From Alicyclobacillus acidiphilus NBRC 100859 (lineage in GTDB: Bacteria; Bacillota; Bacilli; Alicyclobacillales; Alicyclobacillaceae): a stretch of 64,000 bases of DNA. The stretch covers positions 28,010-92,009 of the forward strand of contig NZ_BCQI01000012.1 of NCBI RefSeq assembly GCF_001544355.1, in the 5' to 3' direction. The position numbers and the translations under genes were made by a program. Shown piece after piece: positions 8,449-17,456 of this stretch. The notes below the pieces were generated by a model. It was not told where the DNA came from. It did no database searches and saw only the letters and a program-made list of their open reading frames with translations. Each line of letters begins with the position of its first letter. Within the stretch, counting starts at the first letter, position 1.

Positions 8449-9603
8449 ATGGCAGACGTAATCTATCTGGACTGGGCGGCGACAGCGCCGCTGCATCCCG
8501 CGGTTCGCGAGAAAGTGCCAGAGTGGATGGACGTCTTTGGCAATCCGTCGTCCCTTCACCGTCTTGGCATGGAAGCGGAGAACGTGCTGTCGGAAGCCCG
8601 GCGGACGATGCTGGAGAGTCTGGGCGCCCGCGGTGGACAGTTCGTGTTCACTGGCGGCGGCACGGAAGCAAACAACCTTGCCATTTTTGGGAGTGTGTTT
8701 GCGCAGCGTGATCGACATGCGCACGTCGTGACGACTGCCGTGGAACACCCGGCCGTGCTGGAAGCGTACCGCCGGCTCGAACAGCTTGGGTACGAGGTAA
8801 GCTACGTACGGCCCCGGGAAGACGGGGATTTGGATTGGACTGACGTCATTCGCGCGGTTCGCGAAGACACCGTGCTGGTGAGCGTCATGCACGTGAACAA
8901 CGAAACGGGTGCGGTGTTTCCGATTGAGCGCCTGGCGCAGGAACTGGACAAGTTCCCGCGTGTCAGGTTTCATGTCGATGGCACGCAGGCATTCGGCAAG
9001 ATTCCGTTTTCCGTTGGTGATCACGCCATCGACCTGTACGCCTGTTCGGCGCACAAGGTGGGCGGGTTGAAAGGTGTCGGCGGACTGTACATCCGTCCGC
9101 GCGTGAAGTTGGATCCGCACGTGGTCGGCGGGGGACAGGAATTCGGTTTTCGATCCGGCACCGAAAATGTCCTCGGCGCCATCGCGTTCGCGACGGCCGC
9201 CAAGGCGTCGATGGACGCGGTGCATCGGCAATTGCCGTATGCCGGCGAGCGGCGAAGGCGTTTTGTGGAAGGGCTGCGGGCGATCCCTGGGTGGAACGTG
9301 ATTGATCCGCCCAATGTGTCACCGTATATTGTGTGTGCGACGCTTCCTGGGCTGAAAGGGGAAGTGATCGTTCACGCGTTTGAAGAGCAAGGTCTGTACG
9401 TTTCAGCCGGCAGCGCGTGTTCCAGTGCCCGCAGCCGCCAGAAGCGAAGCCATGTCCTCGAAGCGATGAACATTCGCCGAGAGTGGGCGGATGCGGCTGT
9501 TCGGTTTTCGTGGCACCCCACGACGACAGATGATGAACTGAACCAGGCGCTGCAGGTGGTTGAACGCCAGAGCACGTGGCTGTTGCGAATGTTGGGAAGA
9601 TAG
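8449..9603 (+). CDS. Cysteine desulfurase (NifS/IscS class, partner of ThiI)
   Basis: A 384-residue class-V PLP enzyme. The PLP lysine lies in CSAHKVGG (about residue 200) and the active Cys in the loop SAGSACSSARS (about residue 325). It removes sulfur from cysteine as an enzyme persulfide. Its stop is 11 bases before thiI, and the pair parallels Bacillus nifZ-thiI, in which this enzyme hands sulfur to ThiI for 4-thiouridine in tRNA. No scaffold or SufU gene is adjacent, which favours the tRNA role. Confidence 0.93.
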   Translation: MADVIYLDWAATAPLHPAVREKVPEWMDVFGNPSSLHRLGMEAENVLSEARRTMLESLGARGGQFVFTGGGTEANNLAIFGSVFAQRDRHAHVVTTAVEHPAVLEAYRRLEQLGYEVSYVRPREDGDLDWTDVIRAVREDTVLVSVMHVNNETGAVFPIERLAQELDKFPRVRFHVDGTQAFGKIPFSVGDHAIDLYACSAHKVGGLKGVGGLYIRPRVKLDPHVVGGGQEFGFRSGTENVLGAIAFATAAKASMDAVHRQLPYAGERRRRFVEGLRAIPGWNVIDPPNVSPYIVCATLPGLKGEVIVHAFEEQGLYVSAGSACSSARSRQKRSHVLEAMNIRREWADAAVRFSWHPTTTDDELNQALQVVERQSTWLLRMLGR

Positions 9604-9614
9604 TGGAGGGTACA

Positions 9615-10784
9615 ATGTACGATCACATTCTCGTTCGCTTCGGCGAACTAAGTACCAAGGGTCACAACCGATCGCAGCTTGAGCAGATTTTACAACGAAA
9701 TATTCAACAGGCGGTGCAGCCTTGGCCGACCATTCGGGTCGTCCGCAAAAGCAGCCGAATCGTGGTCGAGTTAGGGAATGTGCCCGTGAAGCCGGTCATG
9801 GACCGGCTTCGCCGCGTTTTTGGTATTTCGTCGCTGTCCGCGGTGGCGCGTACGGAGTTGAGTGTTCAGGCGATCCTCGATACCGCTGTCCGGGTGTATC
9901 GGCATGAAATGCCGACGCCGGGATCGTTCAAGGTCGAGGTCCGGCGCGGCAACAAGCAGTTCGAACTCGACAGTCCAACGCTGGCGCGGGAAGTCGGCGC
10001 TGCGATTCTGCGCGACGTCGAGGGTGCAACCGTAGACGTCCACCACCCGGAGGTTCAGGTGGAAGTGGATGTTCGGGACGCCGACGCCTACGTCTTTGCC
10101 GGCAGAGTGCAAGGCGCGGGTGGATTTCCGGTTTCGATGAGCGGACGCGTCGCAGGTCTGTTGTCGGGGGGCATCGATAGTCCTGTCGCTGTCTGGAAAG
10201 CGTTGAGGCGCGGTCTCGATGTCGATCTCGTCCATTTTCATTCGTTCCCGTTCACCAGCGAGCGCGCACAGCGGAAAGTCGAGGATTTGACGAGCCTGCT
10301 TGCCGACTGGGCGGGACCGCGACGGCTGTACCTGGTCTCGCTGACTGAGGTTCAAGCCGAAATCAGACGGGAATGCCCGGAAAGTTTGCGCACGGTTCTT
10401 TTGCGGCGCATGATGTTTCGGATCGTGACGGCGATGGCGGATCGAAACAACTGGGGTGGCATTGTCACCGGCGACAGCGTCGGCCAGGTTGCCAGCCAGA
10501 CGCTGGAGGCCCTGAACGCGGTGGACGCTGTCACGCCTCTGACGGTGATCCGGCCGCTCGCCGTCGAAGACAAAGTGGATATCATTCGCATGGCGCAAGC
10601 CATCCAAACGTACGACGTCTCGATATTGCCGTACGATGACTGTTGTTCTCTATTCGCTCCGAGACGGCCGAAAACACACCCAACGCTGAAGGAAGTTACC
10701 GAGGGCGAAGCCGCGCTCGATATCGAAGGTTTGGTGCAAAGAGCGATGGATACGGTAGAAGTGAAGACCATCGCGTCGGTTTGA
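9615..10784 (+). CDS. thiI: tRNA 4-thiouridine synthase ThiI
   Basis: A 389-residue protein: an N-terminal ferredoxin-like and THUMP region (residues about 1-165) that binds tRNA, then a PP-loop ATPase with SGGIDSPVA (about residues 183-191). The C-terminal rhodanese domain of enterobacterial ThiI is absent, as in Bacillus. It adenylates U8 of tRNA and inserts sulfur from the upstream desulfurase. The ATG at 9615 follows GGAGGG by four bases and lies 12 bases after the desulfurase stop, so the two are co-transcribed. Confidence 0.96.
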   Translation: MYDHILVRFGELSTKGHNRSQLEQILQRNIQQAVQPWPTIRVVRKSSRIVVELGNVPVKPVMDRLRRVFGISSLSAVARTELSVQAILDTAVRVYRHEMPTPGSFKVEVRRGNKQFELDSPTLAREVGAAILRDVEGATVDVHHPEVQVEVDVRDADAYVFAGRVQGAGGFPVSMSGRVAGLLSGGIDSPVAVWKALRRGLDVDLVHFHSFPFTSERAQRKVEDLTSLLADWAGPRRLYLVSLTEVQAEIRRECPESLRTVLLRRMMFRIVTAMADRNNWGGIVTGDSVGQVASQTLEALNAVDAVTPLTVIRPLAVEDKVDIIRMAQAIQTYDVSILPYDDCCSLFAPRRPKTHPTLKEVTEGEAALDIEGLVQRAMDTVEVKTIASV

Positions 10785-10934
10785 CCATTTGGATTCCGTA
10801 CGGAACAGGATGTGAATGGCGCGGCACTCGAGCGGCGAGAGGTACATTTTTTCGCCATGTCGGATGTCCGGGAGAAGATTAGGGCAGGCTAGACCTGATT
10901 CGATCACGACGAATCGATATCCCCGAGTCTCGAG

Positions 10935-11192
10935 GTGAGACGGTTGCGCACGATTCGCATCTTGTTTCGGCTGTTTCGATTCCTGTCTATCGGCTTTACC
11001 ATTTGGCGGGCGTCTCGGGCGACCCGCGCGTTTTACATTGGGAGTATGCTCTGGAAGTATTTCCGCAGACGATCCGTCACCACGCCTCCACGCGTTGTCT
11101 TCACGTTTGTCGATCCGCATACCGACGCGATTTATCGTCGTCGCGGATGGCGACGCATTGCGAAAAACGCCCCTGATGACACCGACTCGTGA
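10935..11192 (+). CDS. Short Arg-rich hypothetical protein
   Basis: An 85-residue ORF rich in Arg with one hydrophobic stretch (LFRFLSIGFTIW). A GTG at 10935 or a TTG at 10944 (six bases after GAGGTG) could start it. I do not recognise a family. The flanking sequence 10785-10934 and 11193-11327 holds no other gene; the latter must carry the rsfA promoter. It may be spurious. Confidence 0.35.
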   Translation: MRRLRTIRILFRLFRFLSIGFTIWRASRATRAFYIGSMLWKYFRRRSVTTPPRVVFTFVDPHTDAIYRRRGWRRIAKNAPDDTDS

Positions 11193-11327
11193 TTCTCACG
11201 TTTAAGCACTCTCAAATGTGGTTATAACAAATGATAGCGTCGTGATAAGCCATGTGTGGAGAACGTGAGGAAACGCCGACCTCTGCAATGAGGTCATGTC
11301 AAGAGGTCATTTGAGGAGGAAAACATC

Positions 11328-11969
11328 ATGCGTCAATCATCTAGAGCAATGCGCCAAGATGCTTGGACAACAGAAGACGACGAGATTCTAGCTGACATTG
11401 TCCTGAAACACATTAAACAAGGTAGCACACAGCTCGCAGGTTTCAACGAAGCTTCGCGACGCCTGGGAAGGACGGCCGCGGCTTGCGGATTTCGCTGGAA
11501 CGCGTGCGTGCGCAAGCAGCAGCGGCAGATCATCGAACTCGCCAAGGAAGAGCGCAAGAAGAGCAAGTCGGAGCGCGTTCAGGCGCAGATGGAAGGCGGA
11601 GATTTGGATCATCCGACCGCGACGTTGATGTCTTGGGCGCAAGTGCTCCGCTTCCTGCGCCAGGAAAAAAACACAGCGCAGGAATGGGCTTCGCGCTGGC
11701 GAAGTGCGGAACGCCAAAGCAACGAATGGAAAAACCGGTATCGCGAACTCCAGGAGGAATACCGGCAGACGCGGGAAGAACTGAATCGTGTCAAGGCGAA
11801 TTACGAAACCATCGCGCAGGACTACAAAGTGCTTGTCCAAATCATGGAGCGCGCCCGCAAAGCCGCTTTGTTGGACGAAACACAACTCGGCGAAGGGTTC
11901 ATGTACCAGATCGACGAATACGGCAATTTGGAACGTGTCGAACACGAACCGGTGGAGCGAGCTGAATAA
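11328..11969 (+). CDS. rsfA: RsfA family prespore transcription regulator
   Basis: A 213-residue protein with an N-terminal Myb/SANT-like segment (DAWTTEDDEILADIVLKHIKQGSTQLAGFNEASRRLGRT, then FRWN) and a long C-terminal coiled coil (about residues 110-185). This is the RsfA organisation. In Bacillus subtilis RsfA is made in the forespore under SigF and tunes SigF-dependent genes. GAGGAGG lies seven bases before the ATG. A terminator overlaps the stop codon, so it is monocistronic. Confidence 0.9.
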   Translation: MRQSSRAMRQDAWTTEDDEILADIVLKHIKQGSTQLAGFNEASRRLGRTAAACGFRWNACVRKQQRQIIELAKEERKKSKSERVQAQMEGGDLDHPTATLMSWAQVLRFLRQEKNTAQEWASRWRSAERQSNEWKNRYRELQEEYRQTREELNRVKANYETIAQDYKVLVQIMERARKAALLDETQLGEGFMYQIDEYGNLERVEHEPVERAE

Positions 11970-11983
11970 GCTCGCTCTTTTTC
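11954..11983 (+). terminator. Terminator of rsfA
   Basis: GAGCGAGCT and AGCTCGCTC form a stem with a short loop followed by TTTTTC. The stem includes the rsfA stop codon at 11967-11969. Confidence 0.85.
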
Positions 11984-12036
11984 ATGCATTTCAGCCTCTC
12001 TTGTGAGCCACCCTACATCCAGGATGGTGAGAAGAG

Positions 12037-13347
12037 ATGTTCCTCAAGTGGGTAAGGAATTATTGGCGTGGGATACGGAACCAAGACCGTCGCAAGTTGA
12101 CATCCAGCAAATGCGGTCGGATTGGCCTCGTGGGTTTGTTGGCCCTACTCCCCTTTGGCACGAGCGGGTGTTTTGACAGACAGGAGCTGGAACAGCAGGC
12201 TTTTGTGTCGGTATTAGGGCTTGACAAAGCGCCAGGCAACCTCTTGGACTGCACGTTCCGCATCGCGCAGCCCTCCAATCCGTCAGGGGGAGGCGATAAA
12301 GGCGGAATGGAACCACTTGCGGGCAAAGAGCCGGTCACAATCCGCGCGCGCAGCATCAGCGAGGCCATGGTGCTGGCCAGCGGATCGATTGAGCGCACCA
12401 TCACGTTCTCGCATCTTTCCTTGATTATCCTGGGTGCCGATCTCGCCAAATCAGGGGTACGGCAGTACGTCGAACCGCTGACTAGGTACAGGGAATTTCG
12501 CCGGACGGTTCCTGTATCGGTGTCCACGACAACGGCAAAAGATGTGATCGACGCGTTTCAACCGATGCTCGATACGTCGATCACGCGAATCGCCGACGGC
12601 ATCGCGTTGGTTTCGCAGCGCAGTGGCATTGCGCCCATGTGCAGAATTCAGGACCTCATGGCGGGGATGGAACAACCGCACGAGAACGCGATCGCGCCGC
12701 TGTACGGCATGAACCAATATGTATCCAAGCAGGAACAGCAGCTGCCGGACAAGGCGAACGTCGACTACCAGCCCGGTGGTGTGGAGCGCCTCGGCGGCAA
12801 CCCTGTCGATTGGATGGGCGCGGCGGTGTTTCAGTCGGATCGGGTGGTTGACACGATTACGGGCGAAGACAACATCTACTTGCGCCTGCTCCAGGGAAGT
12901 GTACGCCATGCCATGCTGAACCTGGAGGATCCAAACAATCCGTCGCAGCCGGTGGGCATTGAATTGCACAAGGAACGTCCAGCTACATACCGCGTCACGC
13001 TAGGCAACCCTGTGAAGATTCGCGTATTGCTGCCGCTGGACGTCGACGTCGTCGGGATCGCGAGCGGGATCGACTATTCGGACAGGCGTATCCGCATGCA
13101 ATTCCAACAGGATTTGAAGAAGCAGTTTGACCAGCACGCGGAAGCGTTGTTGGATCGCTTGCTGCGCAAAGATCAATCGGACGTCGTTCCGATCTCGCGG
13201 GCCATCCGGGGGCAATTTTCAACATACGCGAAGTTTGCGGATTACCCGTGGGAAGATCACCTCAAAACCGCGGAGATTTCCGTCGACTCCGACATTCACG
13301 TGCGCCGCTTTGGCGTTCAAATTGAATCTATCCAGAAGAAGGGCTGA
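12037..13347 (+). CDS. Ger(x)C family spore germination lipoprotein
   Basis: A 436-residue lipoprotein. A basic N-terminus and hydrophobic stretch end in the lipobox FGTSGC (Cys about residue 46), followed by the family signature DRQELEQQAFVSVLGLDK. In Bacillus, GerAC/GerBC subunits form germinant receptors with A and B membrane subunits. No A or B subunit gene is adjacent, so this is an orphan C subunit. The start is ATG 12037, although the spacing to GAGAAG is short. Confidence 0.9.
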   Translation: MFLKWVRNYWRGIRNQDRRKLTSSKCGRIGLVGLLALLPFGTSGCFDRQELEQQAFVSVLGLDKAPGNLLDCTFRIAQPSNPSGGGDKGGMEPLAGKEPVTIRARSISEAMVLASGSIERTITFSHLSLIILGADLAKSGVRQYVEPLTRYREFRRTVPVSVSTTTAKDVIDAFQPMLDTSITRIADGIALVSQRSGIAPMCRIQDLMAGMEQPHENAIAPLYGMNQYVSKQEQQLPDKANVDYQPGGVERLGGNPVDWMGAAVFQSDRVVDTITGEDNIYLRLLQGSVRHAMLNLEDPNNPSQPVGIELHKERPATYRVTLGNPVKIRVLLPLDVDVVGIASGIDYSDRRIRMQFQQDLKKQFDQHAEALLDRLLRKDQSDVVPISRAIRGQFSTYAKFADYPWEDHLKTAEISVDSDIHVRRFGVQIESIQKKG

Positions 13348-13348
13348 A

Positions 13349-13864
13349 TTACCAAAGCGGATATTGCGGCGGCAACTGCCCGTATCGATGCTCCGCACCT
13401 TGCGGGGCCCTTTGCGGTGTGCCTTGCGGTGCGGGCGGAGCTTGGTACATCGGCTTTGGCGGATAGGGTACGGCATAGTGCGGAAACGGCTGGTTCGGCA
13501 TCGGATGACGGGCTGGCGGCTGACTCACTGGCGGCACTGGCGGTTGCCCATGTTCTGGTTTGGCTTCTTTGCTGTCGGTCGTGTCGCCGGCGTCGCTGGA
13601 GCCGGATTGGAGTCCCGTGACGACGGTCGACAGCATCGATCGGATGAGAGTTCCTACAATCGGCGAATCGAACAACCCGAGCACATCTTTGGCGGACATG
13701 CCCGACTCTGTGATGGCGGATCGCAATGTCTTTGAAATGGCCAGCGTCAGGCGGTAGTACTCGCGTTCCGTGAGATTCAACGCTCTCGCTTCTTCTCGAA
13801 TCTCTCGCGCCAGCTTGCTCAGTTTCTTGCCAGATCGCTTGGATTTTGCAGAGGTCTGAGCCAT
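13349..13864 (-). CDS. Hypothetical protein with Pro-rich C-terminus
   Basis: A 171-residue protein. The N-terminal half is helical and charged (KLAREIREEARALNLTEREYYRLTLAISKTLR) and the C-terminal half is rich in Pro, Gln and Tyr, probably disordered. GGAGGG lies eight bases before the ATG. It is 32 bases downstream of the SDR gene on the same strand and converges on gerC with a one-base gap. I do not recognise the family. Confidence 0.65.
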   Translation of the reverse strand: MAQTSAKSKRSGKKLSKLAREIREEARALNLTEREYYRLTLAISKTLRSAITESGMSAKDVLGLFDSPIVGTLIRSMLSTVVTGLQSGSSDAGDTTDSKEAKPEHGQPPVPPVSQPPARHPMPNQPFPHYAVPYPPKPMYQAPPAPQGTPQRAPQGAEHRYGQLPPQYPLW

Positions 13865-13896
13865 GGACGATTTCCCTCCCTGAATTTGGACCGAGA

Positions 13897-14679
13897 CTAC
13901 GTCGACAAACCTCCGTTCGGACTGATATTTTGACCCGTAATGAAACTTGCTTCAGGGGACGCCAAGAAGGTGACGAGCGCCGCGACGTCTTCTGGCTGCC
14001 CCAGTCGGCCAATCGGTGTCGATTCCGCGATGGCCAATCGCTCCGCGTCGTCAAATTGGGCCATCATGTCGGTATCGATGGCGCCTGGCGAAACGGCGTT
14101 GACGGTGATGCCAAGCGTCGCCAATTCCTTGGCGACCGCTTTCGTCCAGGCGATCACGCCGCCCTTTGTCGCGGAATATGCCGCTTCCATGGCGGCGCCG
14201 TCCATTCCGTGGATCGATGCGAGATTGACGATGCGGCCATGTTCCACGCGCCTCAAGTAAGGAATGGCCTCGCGCGTGCAAAGGAACATCGACGTCAAAT
14301 TGACATCGACGAGTGTCCGCCATCGCTCGAGCGTCATGTCAATGACCAAACCGTAGTCGCTCACGCCGGCATTGTTGACGAGAATGCTTGGAATGCCAAG
14401 CTGCGTACTTTCTATAAATAGGCGCTTTACGTCGCCTTCGTCGCGTACATCGGCCTGTATCGCCACGGCCTGCACATCGTGGGCCTCGCATTCGCGAACG
14501 ACCTGTTCAGCGAGTTCCCGCTCGCGATGATAGTGGACAGCGACATTCGCGCCCGCCTTCGCAAGCGTGATTGCGATGGCGCGCCCAATGCCGCGCGACG
14601 CGCCCGTCACAATCGCGTTGCGGCCCGCGAGATTTCGTGCATTCGGATATGGATGGTTGGTCGTTTGGTAACACGTCAC
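13897..14679 (-). CDS. Short-chain dehydrogenase/reductase (FabG-like)
   Basis: A 260-residue classical SDR. TGASRGIG (about residues 25-32) binds NAD(P), NNAG is in the centre, and the catalytic Ser (NLASIHG) and YxxxK (YSATK) are present, so it should be active. It resembles YmfI and other FabG-like reductases, but no fatty-acid gene is nearby, so the substrate is unknown. Start GTG 14679; the ribosome site AGGAG is 12 bases upstream, rather far. Confidence 0.85.
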   Translation of the reverse strand: MTCYQTTNHPYPNARNLAGRNAIVTGASRGIGRAIAITLAKAGANVAVHYHRERELAEQVVRECEAHDVQAVAIQADVRDEGDVKRLFIESTQLGIPSILVNNAGVSDYGLVIDMTLERWRTLVDVNLTSMFLCTREAIPYLRRVEHGRIVNLASIHGMDGAAMEAAYSATKGGVIAWTKAVAKELATLGITVNAVSPGAIDTDMMAQFDDAERLAIAESTPIGRLGQPEDVAALVTFLASPEASFITGQNISPNGGLST

Positions 14680-14819
14680 GTTTGTTCTACACTCCTATGC
14701 CAGCCGCTGCGCATCCGTGTGCGCGAGCGGGAAATCGATCTCGGGAAAGTCACTTGGCTTCTTCTCGCAGCCTGAGGCGTTCCGCCGGACAGGCCTCATA
14801 GGCAACGACAACTACTTAT

Positions 14820-14848
14820 TTTACTTTAGCGCCAACTTGTTGTTATGA
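14820..14848 (+). promoter_or_regulatory. Candidate promoter of bshC
   Basis: TTTACT (14820-14825) and TTATGA (14843-14848) are 17 bases apart in the 340-base gap between the divergent SDR gene and bshC. This is a plausible SigA-type promoter. Nothing else is evident in that gap. Confidence 0.35.
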
Positions 14849-15019
14849 TGAGTCTGGTCCTCGATCTCGTCGGCCATCTGGCAGCCCTTCGCTATCAGAG
14901 TCGACGAGGTGTGGTACGATGTCGAGGCCTAAGAAAATCTTGTGTCGATCCCGCCACACAAAACGGCCCGTTCCAGATGGTCCGGCGGATCGTGGAGCGT
15001 TCGAAGGGACTGTTACTCC

Positions 15020-16657
15020 TTGAAATGTACCATCTATCAGGCACCGACTGGTAATCCATTGACAGACGCGTACCTGTTTCAATTTCAGAGCGTTTCCAAT
15101 CTCTATGATGATCAAAATCCGACCGATCCGACGACGTTCCAACGCCGTGCGGAAAAAGTGCTGCCGTGGTTTGACGATACGCACAGACAGCAGTTGGTGA
15201 AGGCGTTGTCCGCATACCACGAGCGCATCGGAGCGACGCCCGCGCAGATGAACGGCATTCAACGCTTGCTCGACCCTGAAAGCGTCGTTGTCGTGACTGG
15301 CCAGCAGGCGGGTCTGTTGACGGGGCCGCTGTACTCTCTGAGCAAAGCCTTGTCCGCGATTGGCGTCGCCGCGGAAATGGAGCGCCTGTTGGGGCGGCCC
15401 GTCGTACCCGTGTTCTGGGTGGCGTCCGAAGATCACGATTTCGCCGAAGTCGATCACGCCTACGTGATCGATCACGTGAATGTTCCCGCCCGCATCGAAC
15501 TGGATCATTCGTTCGATCCGCACCAGATGGTATACCATGCGTCGCTCAGCCGATCCCAGGTCGACCACGTCATCCAGCAAGTGCAACGAACCCTCCATGA
15601 AACACCCTACAAGGTCGATTTGCTGCATACCCTTAAGGACACGTGGCGGGAGGGGGATTCGCTGGCGGTCTGGTACACTCGGCTGATGTCGCGGATGTTG
15701 GCGAATCACCCGATTGTCTTCGTCGATCCCTGTCTTCCCGAACTGCGCCGCCTCGTCGCGCCCGTCTTCGAACGGACGCTCGCCAACGCGGACGAAGTGC
15801 AGGCGCGTCTGTCCGACGCGTATGCGGCTGTCGAAGCGGCTGGATTTGCGCCAGAGGTGATTCGCGATGATCGCCACACGACCGTGTTTCGCGTCGTCGA
15901 CGGACGGCGGTATGTCATCGAGCGAACGGAGGACGGCCAGTTGCGCTTGCGGAGCCACGGCGAAACGCGTACGCTCGCAGATTGGCTGCAACTTTGTCGA
16001 GATGATCCTGCCGGCTTCAGCTCCAACGTCCTGCTGCGTCCAGTCGTTCAAGATCATCTGCTGCCGACACTCGCTTACGTGGGCGGCCCATCGGAACTGG
16101 CGTATCACAGCTTGTCCAAGGCCATCTTCCACGCGCACGGCCGCTCGCTGCCGCCGCTTGTGATGCGTCAGCGCATGCGCATTGCGTCGCCAGGTGTATG
16201 GCGGGCGATGAACGCGTGGGGGATCGGGTTTGCCGATGTCCGACAACCGGCGGATCTGGTCGCCCTTCGCGCGTTGCGCGACATGACAGAGACGCTGCAA
16301 GCCGACATGGACGAATTCTCCGGCATGCTGCAACAACACATGAAGCGTTTCACCGCGACCTACGAACACCTCGGCCCACAGGTTCAGGATATCGTGGCGC
16401 GTCATCAAACGCAGCAGCGCCAGCTCCTCGAACGCTTGCACCGCAAAGTCTATCAGTTGGCAGAGCGCCGCCGCCACGACGATGTCCAGCAATTGCGACG
16501 CATCGAGACGTGGTTCTGGACCGACGGCCACGAGCAAGAGCGCAGGCTCTCCCCGATGAACCTCTGGGCCGAACTCAGCCTTGAGTGGTTTCATCAGTTG
16601 CCTGTGTGGGGTGATTTCCGCCAGCCTGGCGCCGTCCTCGAACTGGTTGCTGAGTAA
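15020..16657 (+). CDS. bshC: Putative cysteine ligase BshC (bacillithiol biosynthesis)
   Basis: A 545-residue protein, the normal BshC length. Diagnostic stretches are VVTGQQAGLLTGPLYSLSKA (about residues 85-105) and PVFWVASEDHDFAEVDHAYV (about 130-150), with a long C-terminal coiled coil. BshC adds cysteine to GlcN-malate, the last step of bacillithiol synthesis. The TTG at 15020 gives an N-terminus aligning with the family; an ATG-initiated extension to 14942 has no homology. It lies just upstream of the mraZ operon, as in several Bacilli. Confidence 0.93.
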   Translation: MKCTIYQAPTGNPLTDAYLFQFQSVSNLYDDQNPTDPTTFQRRAEKVLPWFDDTHRQQLVKALSAYHERIGATPAQMNGIQRLLDPESVVVVTGQQAGLLTGPLYSLSKALSAIGVAAEMERLLGRPVVPVFWVASEDHDFAEVDHAYVIDHVNVPARIELDHSFDPHQMVYHASLSRSQVDHVIQQVQRTLHETPYKVDLLHTLKDTWREGDSLAVWYTRLMSRMLANHPIVFVDPCLPELRRLVAPVFERTLANADEVQARLSDAYAAVEAAGFAPEVIRDDRHTTVFRVVDGRRYVIERTEDGQLRLRSHGETRTLADWLQLCRDDPAGFSSNVLLRPVVQDHLLPTLAYVGGPSELAYHSLSKAIFHAHGRSLPPLVMRQRMRIASPGVWRAMNAWGIGFADVRQPADLVALRALRDMTETLQADMDEFSGMLQQHMKRFTATYEHLGPQVQDIVARHQTQQRQLLERLHRKVYQLAERRRHDDVQQLRRIETWFWTDGHEQERRLSPMNLWAELSLEWFHQLPVWGDFRQPGAVLELVAE

Positions 16658-16687
16658 CCGAACTCTGCCTGGCCCACCTGCCGCAAA

Positions 16688-16717
16688 GTGGGTTCGATCC
16701 CGCCGGATCGAACCCAC
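16688..16717. repeat. Perfect 13-bp inverted repeat after bshC
   Basis: Arms GTGGGTTCGATCC and GGATCGAACCCAC are fully complementary around the loop CGCC, 31 bases after the bshC stop. There is no immediate T run, so it is not a typical intrinsic terminator, though TGATTTTT follows 14 bases later. Confidence 0.9.
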
Positions 16718-16827
16718 CCACCACCATCCCTGATTTTTCCCCACTTCGTCCCACCATCGTTGAACCGGTCGTTCCATTCCCTTCGAATGTCTCGGAATCC
16801 CATTCATCGTGCGGGTTTTTGAGTGTG

Positions 16828-16834
16828 TGTCGAA
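16828..16834 (+). promoter_or_regulatory. Candidate Spo0A box upstream of mraZ
   Basis: TGTCGAA, a perfect 0A-box heptamer within GTGTGTCGAAAATTTG, lies 110 bases before mraZ. A heptamer is expected by chance several times per window, so it matters only together with similar boxes upstream of ftsA and divIVA. Confidence 0.35.
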
Positions 16835-16896
16835 AATTTGCAAAATCCTCAGGAGGTCGGCAGGAAAATAGATCGGAGGAGCGAAATGCTATAAAT

Positions 16897-16926
16897 GTGG
16901 TGAGTAGTGGGTCAAAGTGGGGAATA
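16897..16926 (+). promoter_or_regulatory. MraZ operator repeats
   Basis: Three 10-bp direct repeats begin GTGGT, GTGGG and GTGGG, giving TGGTG, TGGGT and TGGGG at one helical turn spacing. MraZ is known to bind TGGGN direct repeats with 5-bp spacers upstream of its own gene, so this is the expected autoregulatory site for the dcw operon. Confidence 0.75.
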
Positions 16927-16944
16927 CGAACAGGCCGGTGGTGA

Positions 16945-17382
16945 ATGTCGTTGTTCATGGGAGAATTCGAGCATTCGCTCGACACGAAGGGGCGGTTGAC
17001 CGTACCGGCCAAGTTCCGGGACGAGTTGGGCGAGTCGTTCGTGGTGACCCGTGGGCTGGACAAGTGCTTGTTTGTTTACCCGCATGAAGAGTGGCAAATC
17101 CTCGAGGCCAAGTTGAAGGCGCTCCCTATGACGCGATCGGATGCCCGATCGTTCGTACGCTTCTTCTTCTCCGGGGCAAGTGAATGCGAATTGGATAGGC
17201 AAGGACGAATCCTGTTGCCGCAGAAGCTTCGCGACTACGCTGGACTGGAGAAAGACTGTACGCTTCTCGGTGTGTCGAATCGTGTGGAAATTTGGGATTC
17301 GAACATTTGGGCAAACTACTCGAATGACGCTGAGGCATCGTTCGCGGACATCGCAGAAAATCTGGTGGACTTTGCGTTTTGA
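16945..17382 (+). CDS. mraZ: Transcriptional regulator MraZ
   Basis: A 145-residue protein with two AbrB-like MraZ domains: [25 protein letters not shown] (N-terminal) and [24 protein letters not shown] (C-terminal), each with the DxxGR signature. It forms a ring that binds repeats upstream of the dcw operon, three of which end 18 bases before this gene. The ATG at 16945 or the TTG two codons later could start it. It is the first gene of the cluster. Confidence 0.95.
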   Translation: MSLFMGEFEHSLDTKGRLTVPAKFRDELGESFVVTRGLDKCLFVYPHEEWQILEAKLKALPMTRSDARSFVRFFFSGASECELDRQGRILLPQKLRDYAGLEKDCTLLGVSNRVEIWDSNIWANYSNDAEASFADIAENLVDFAF

Positions 17383-17456
17383 CGCGCAGCGACGCGTTGG
17401 CGTGAGTAGGCGTGCGAGAAGAAGTGGTTTTCGTCCGATCGCGATGGGGTGAGGAT

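Noticed and set aside
16670..16725. tRNA-like sequence (GGTTCGATCC and downstream CCA)
   Set aside because: Only a T-arm-like stem is present; no acceptor, D or anticodon arm can be folded.
14843..16843. 666-codon open frame antisense to bshC
   Set aside because: It lies opposite a clear BshC gene; the product has no recognisable domain and arises from high-GC codon bias. The same reasoning removes the other long antisense frames over acsA, rsmH, spoVD, murE and carB.
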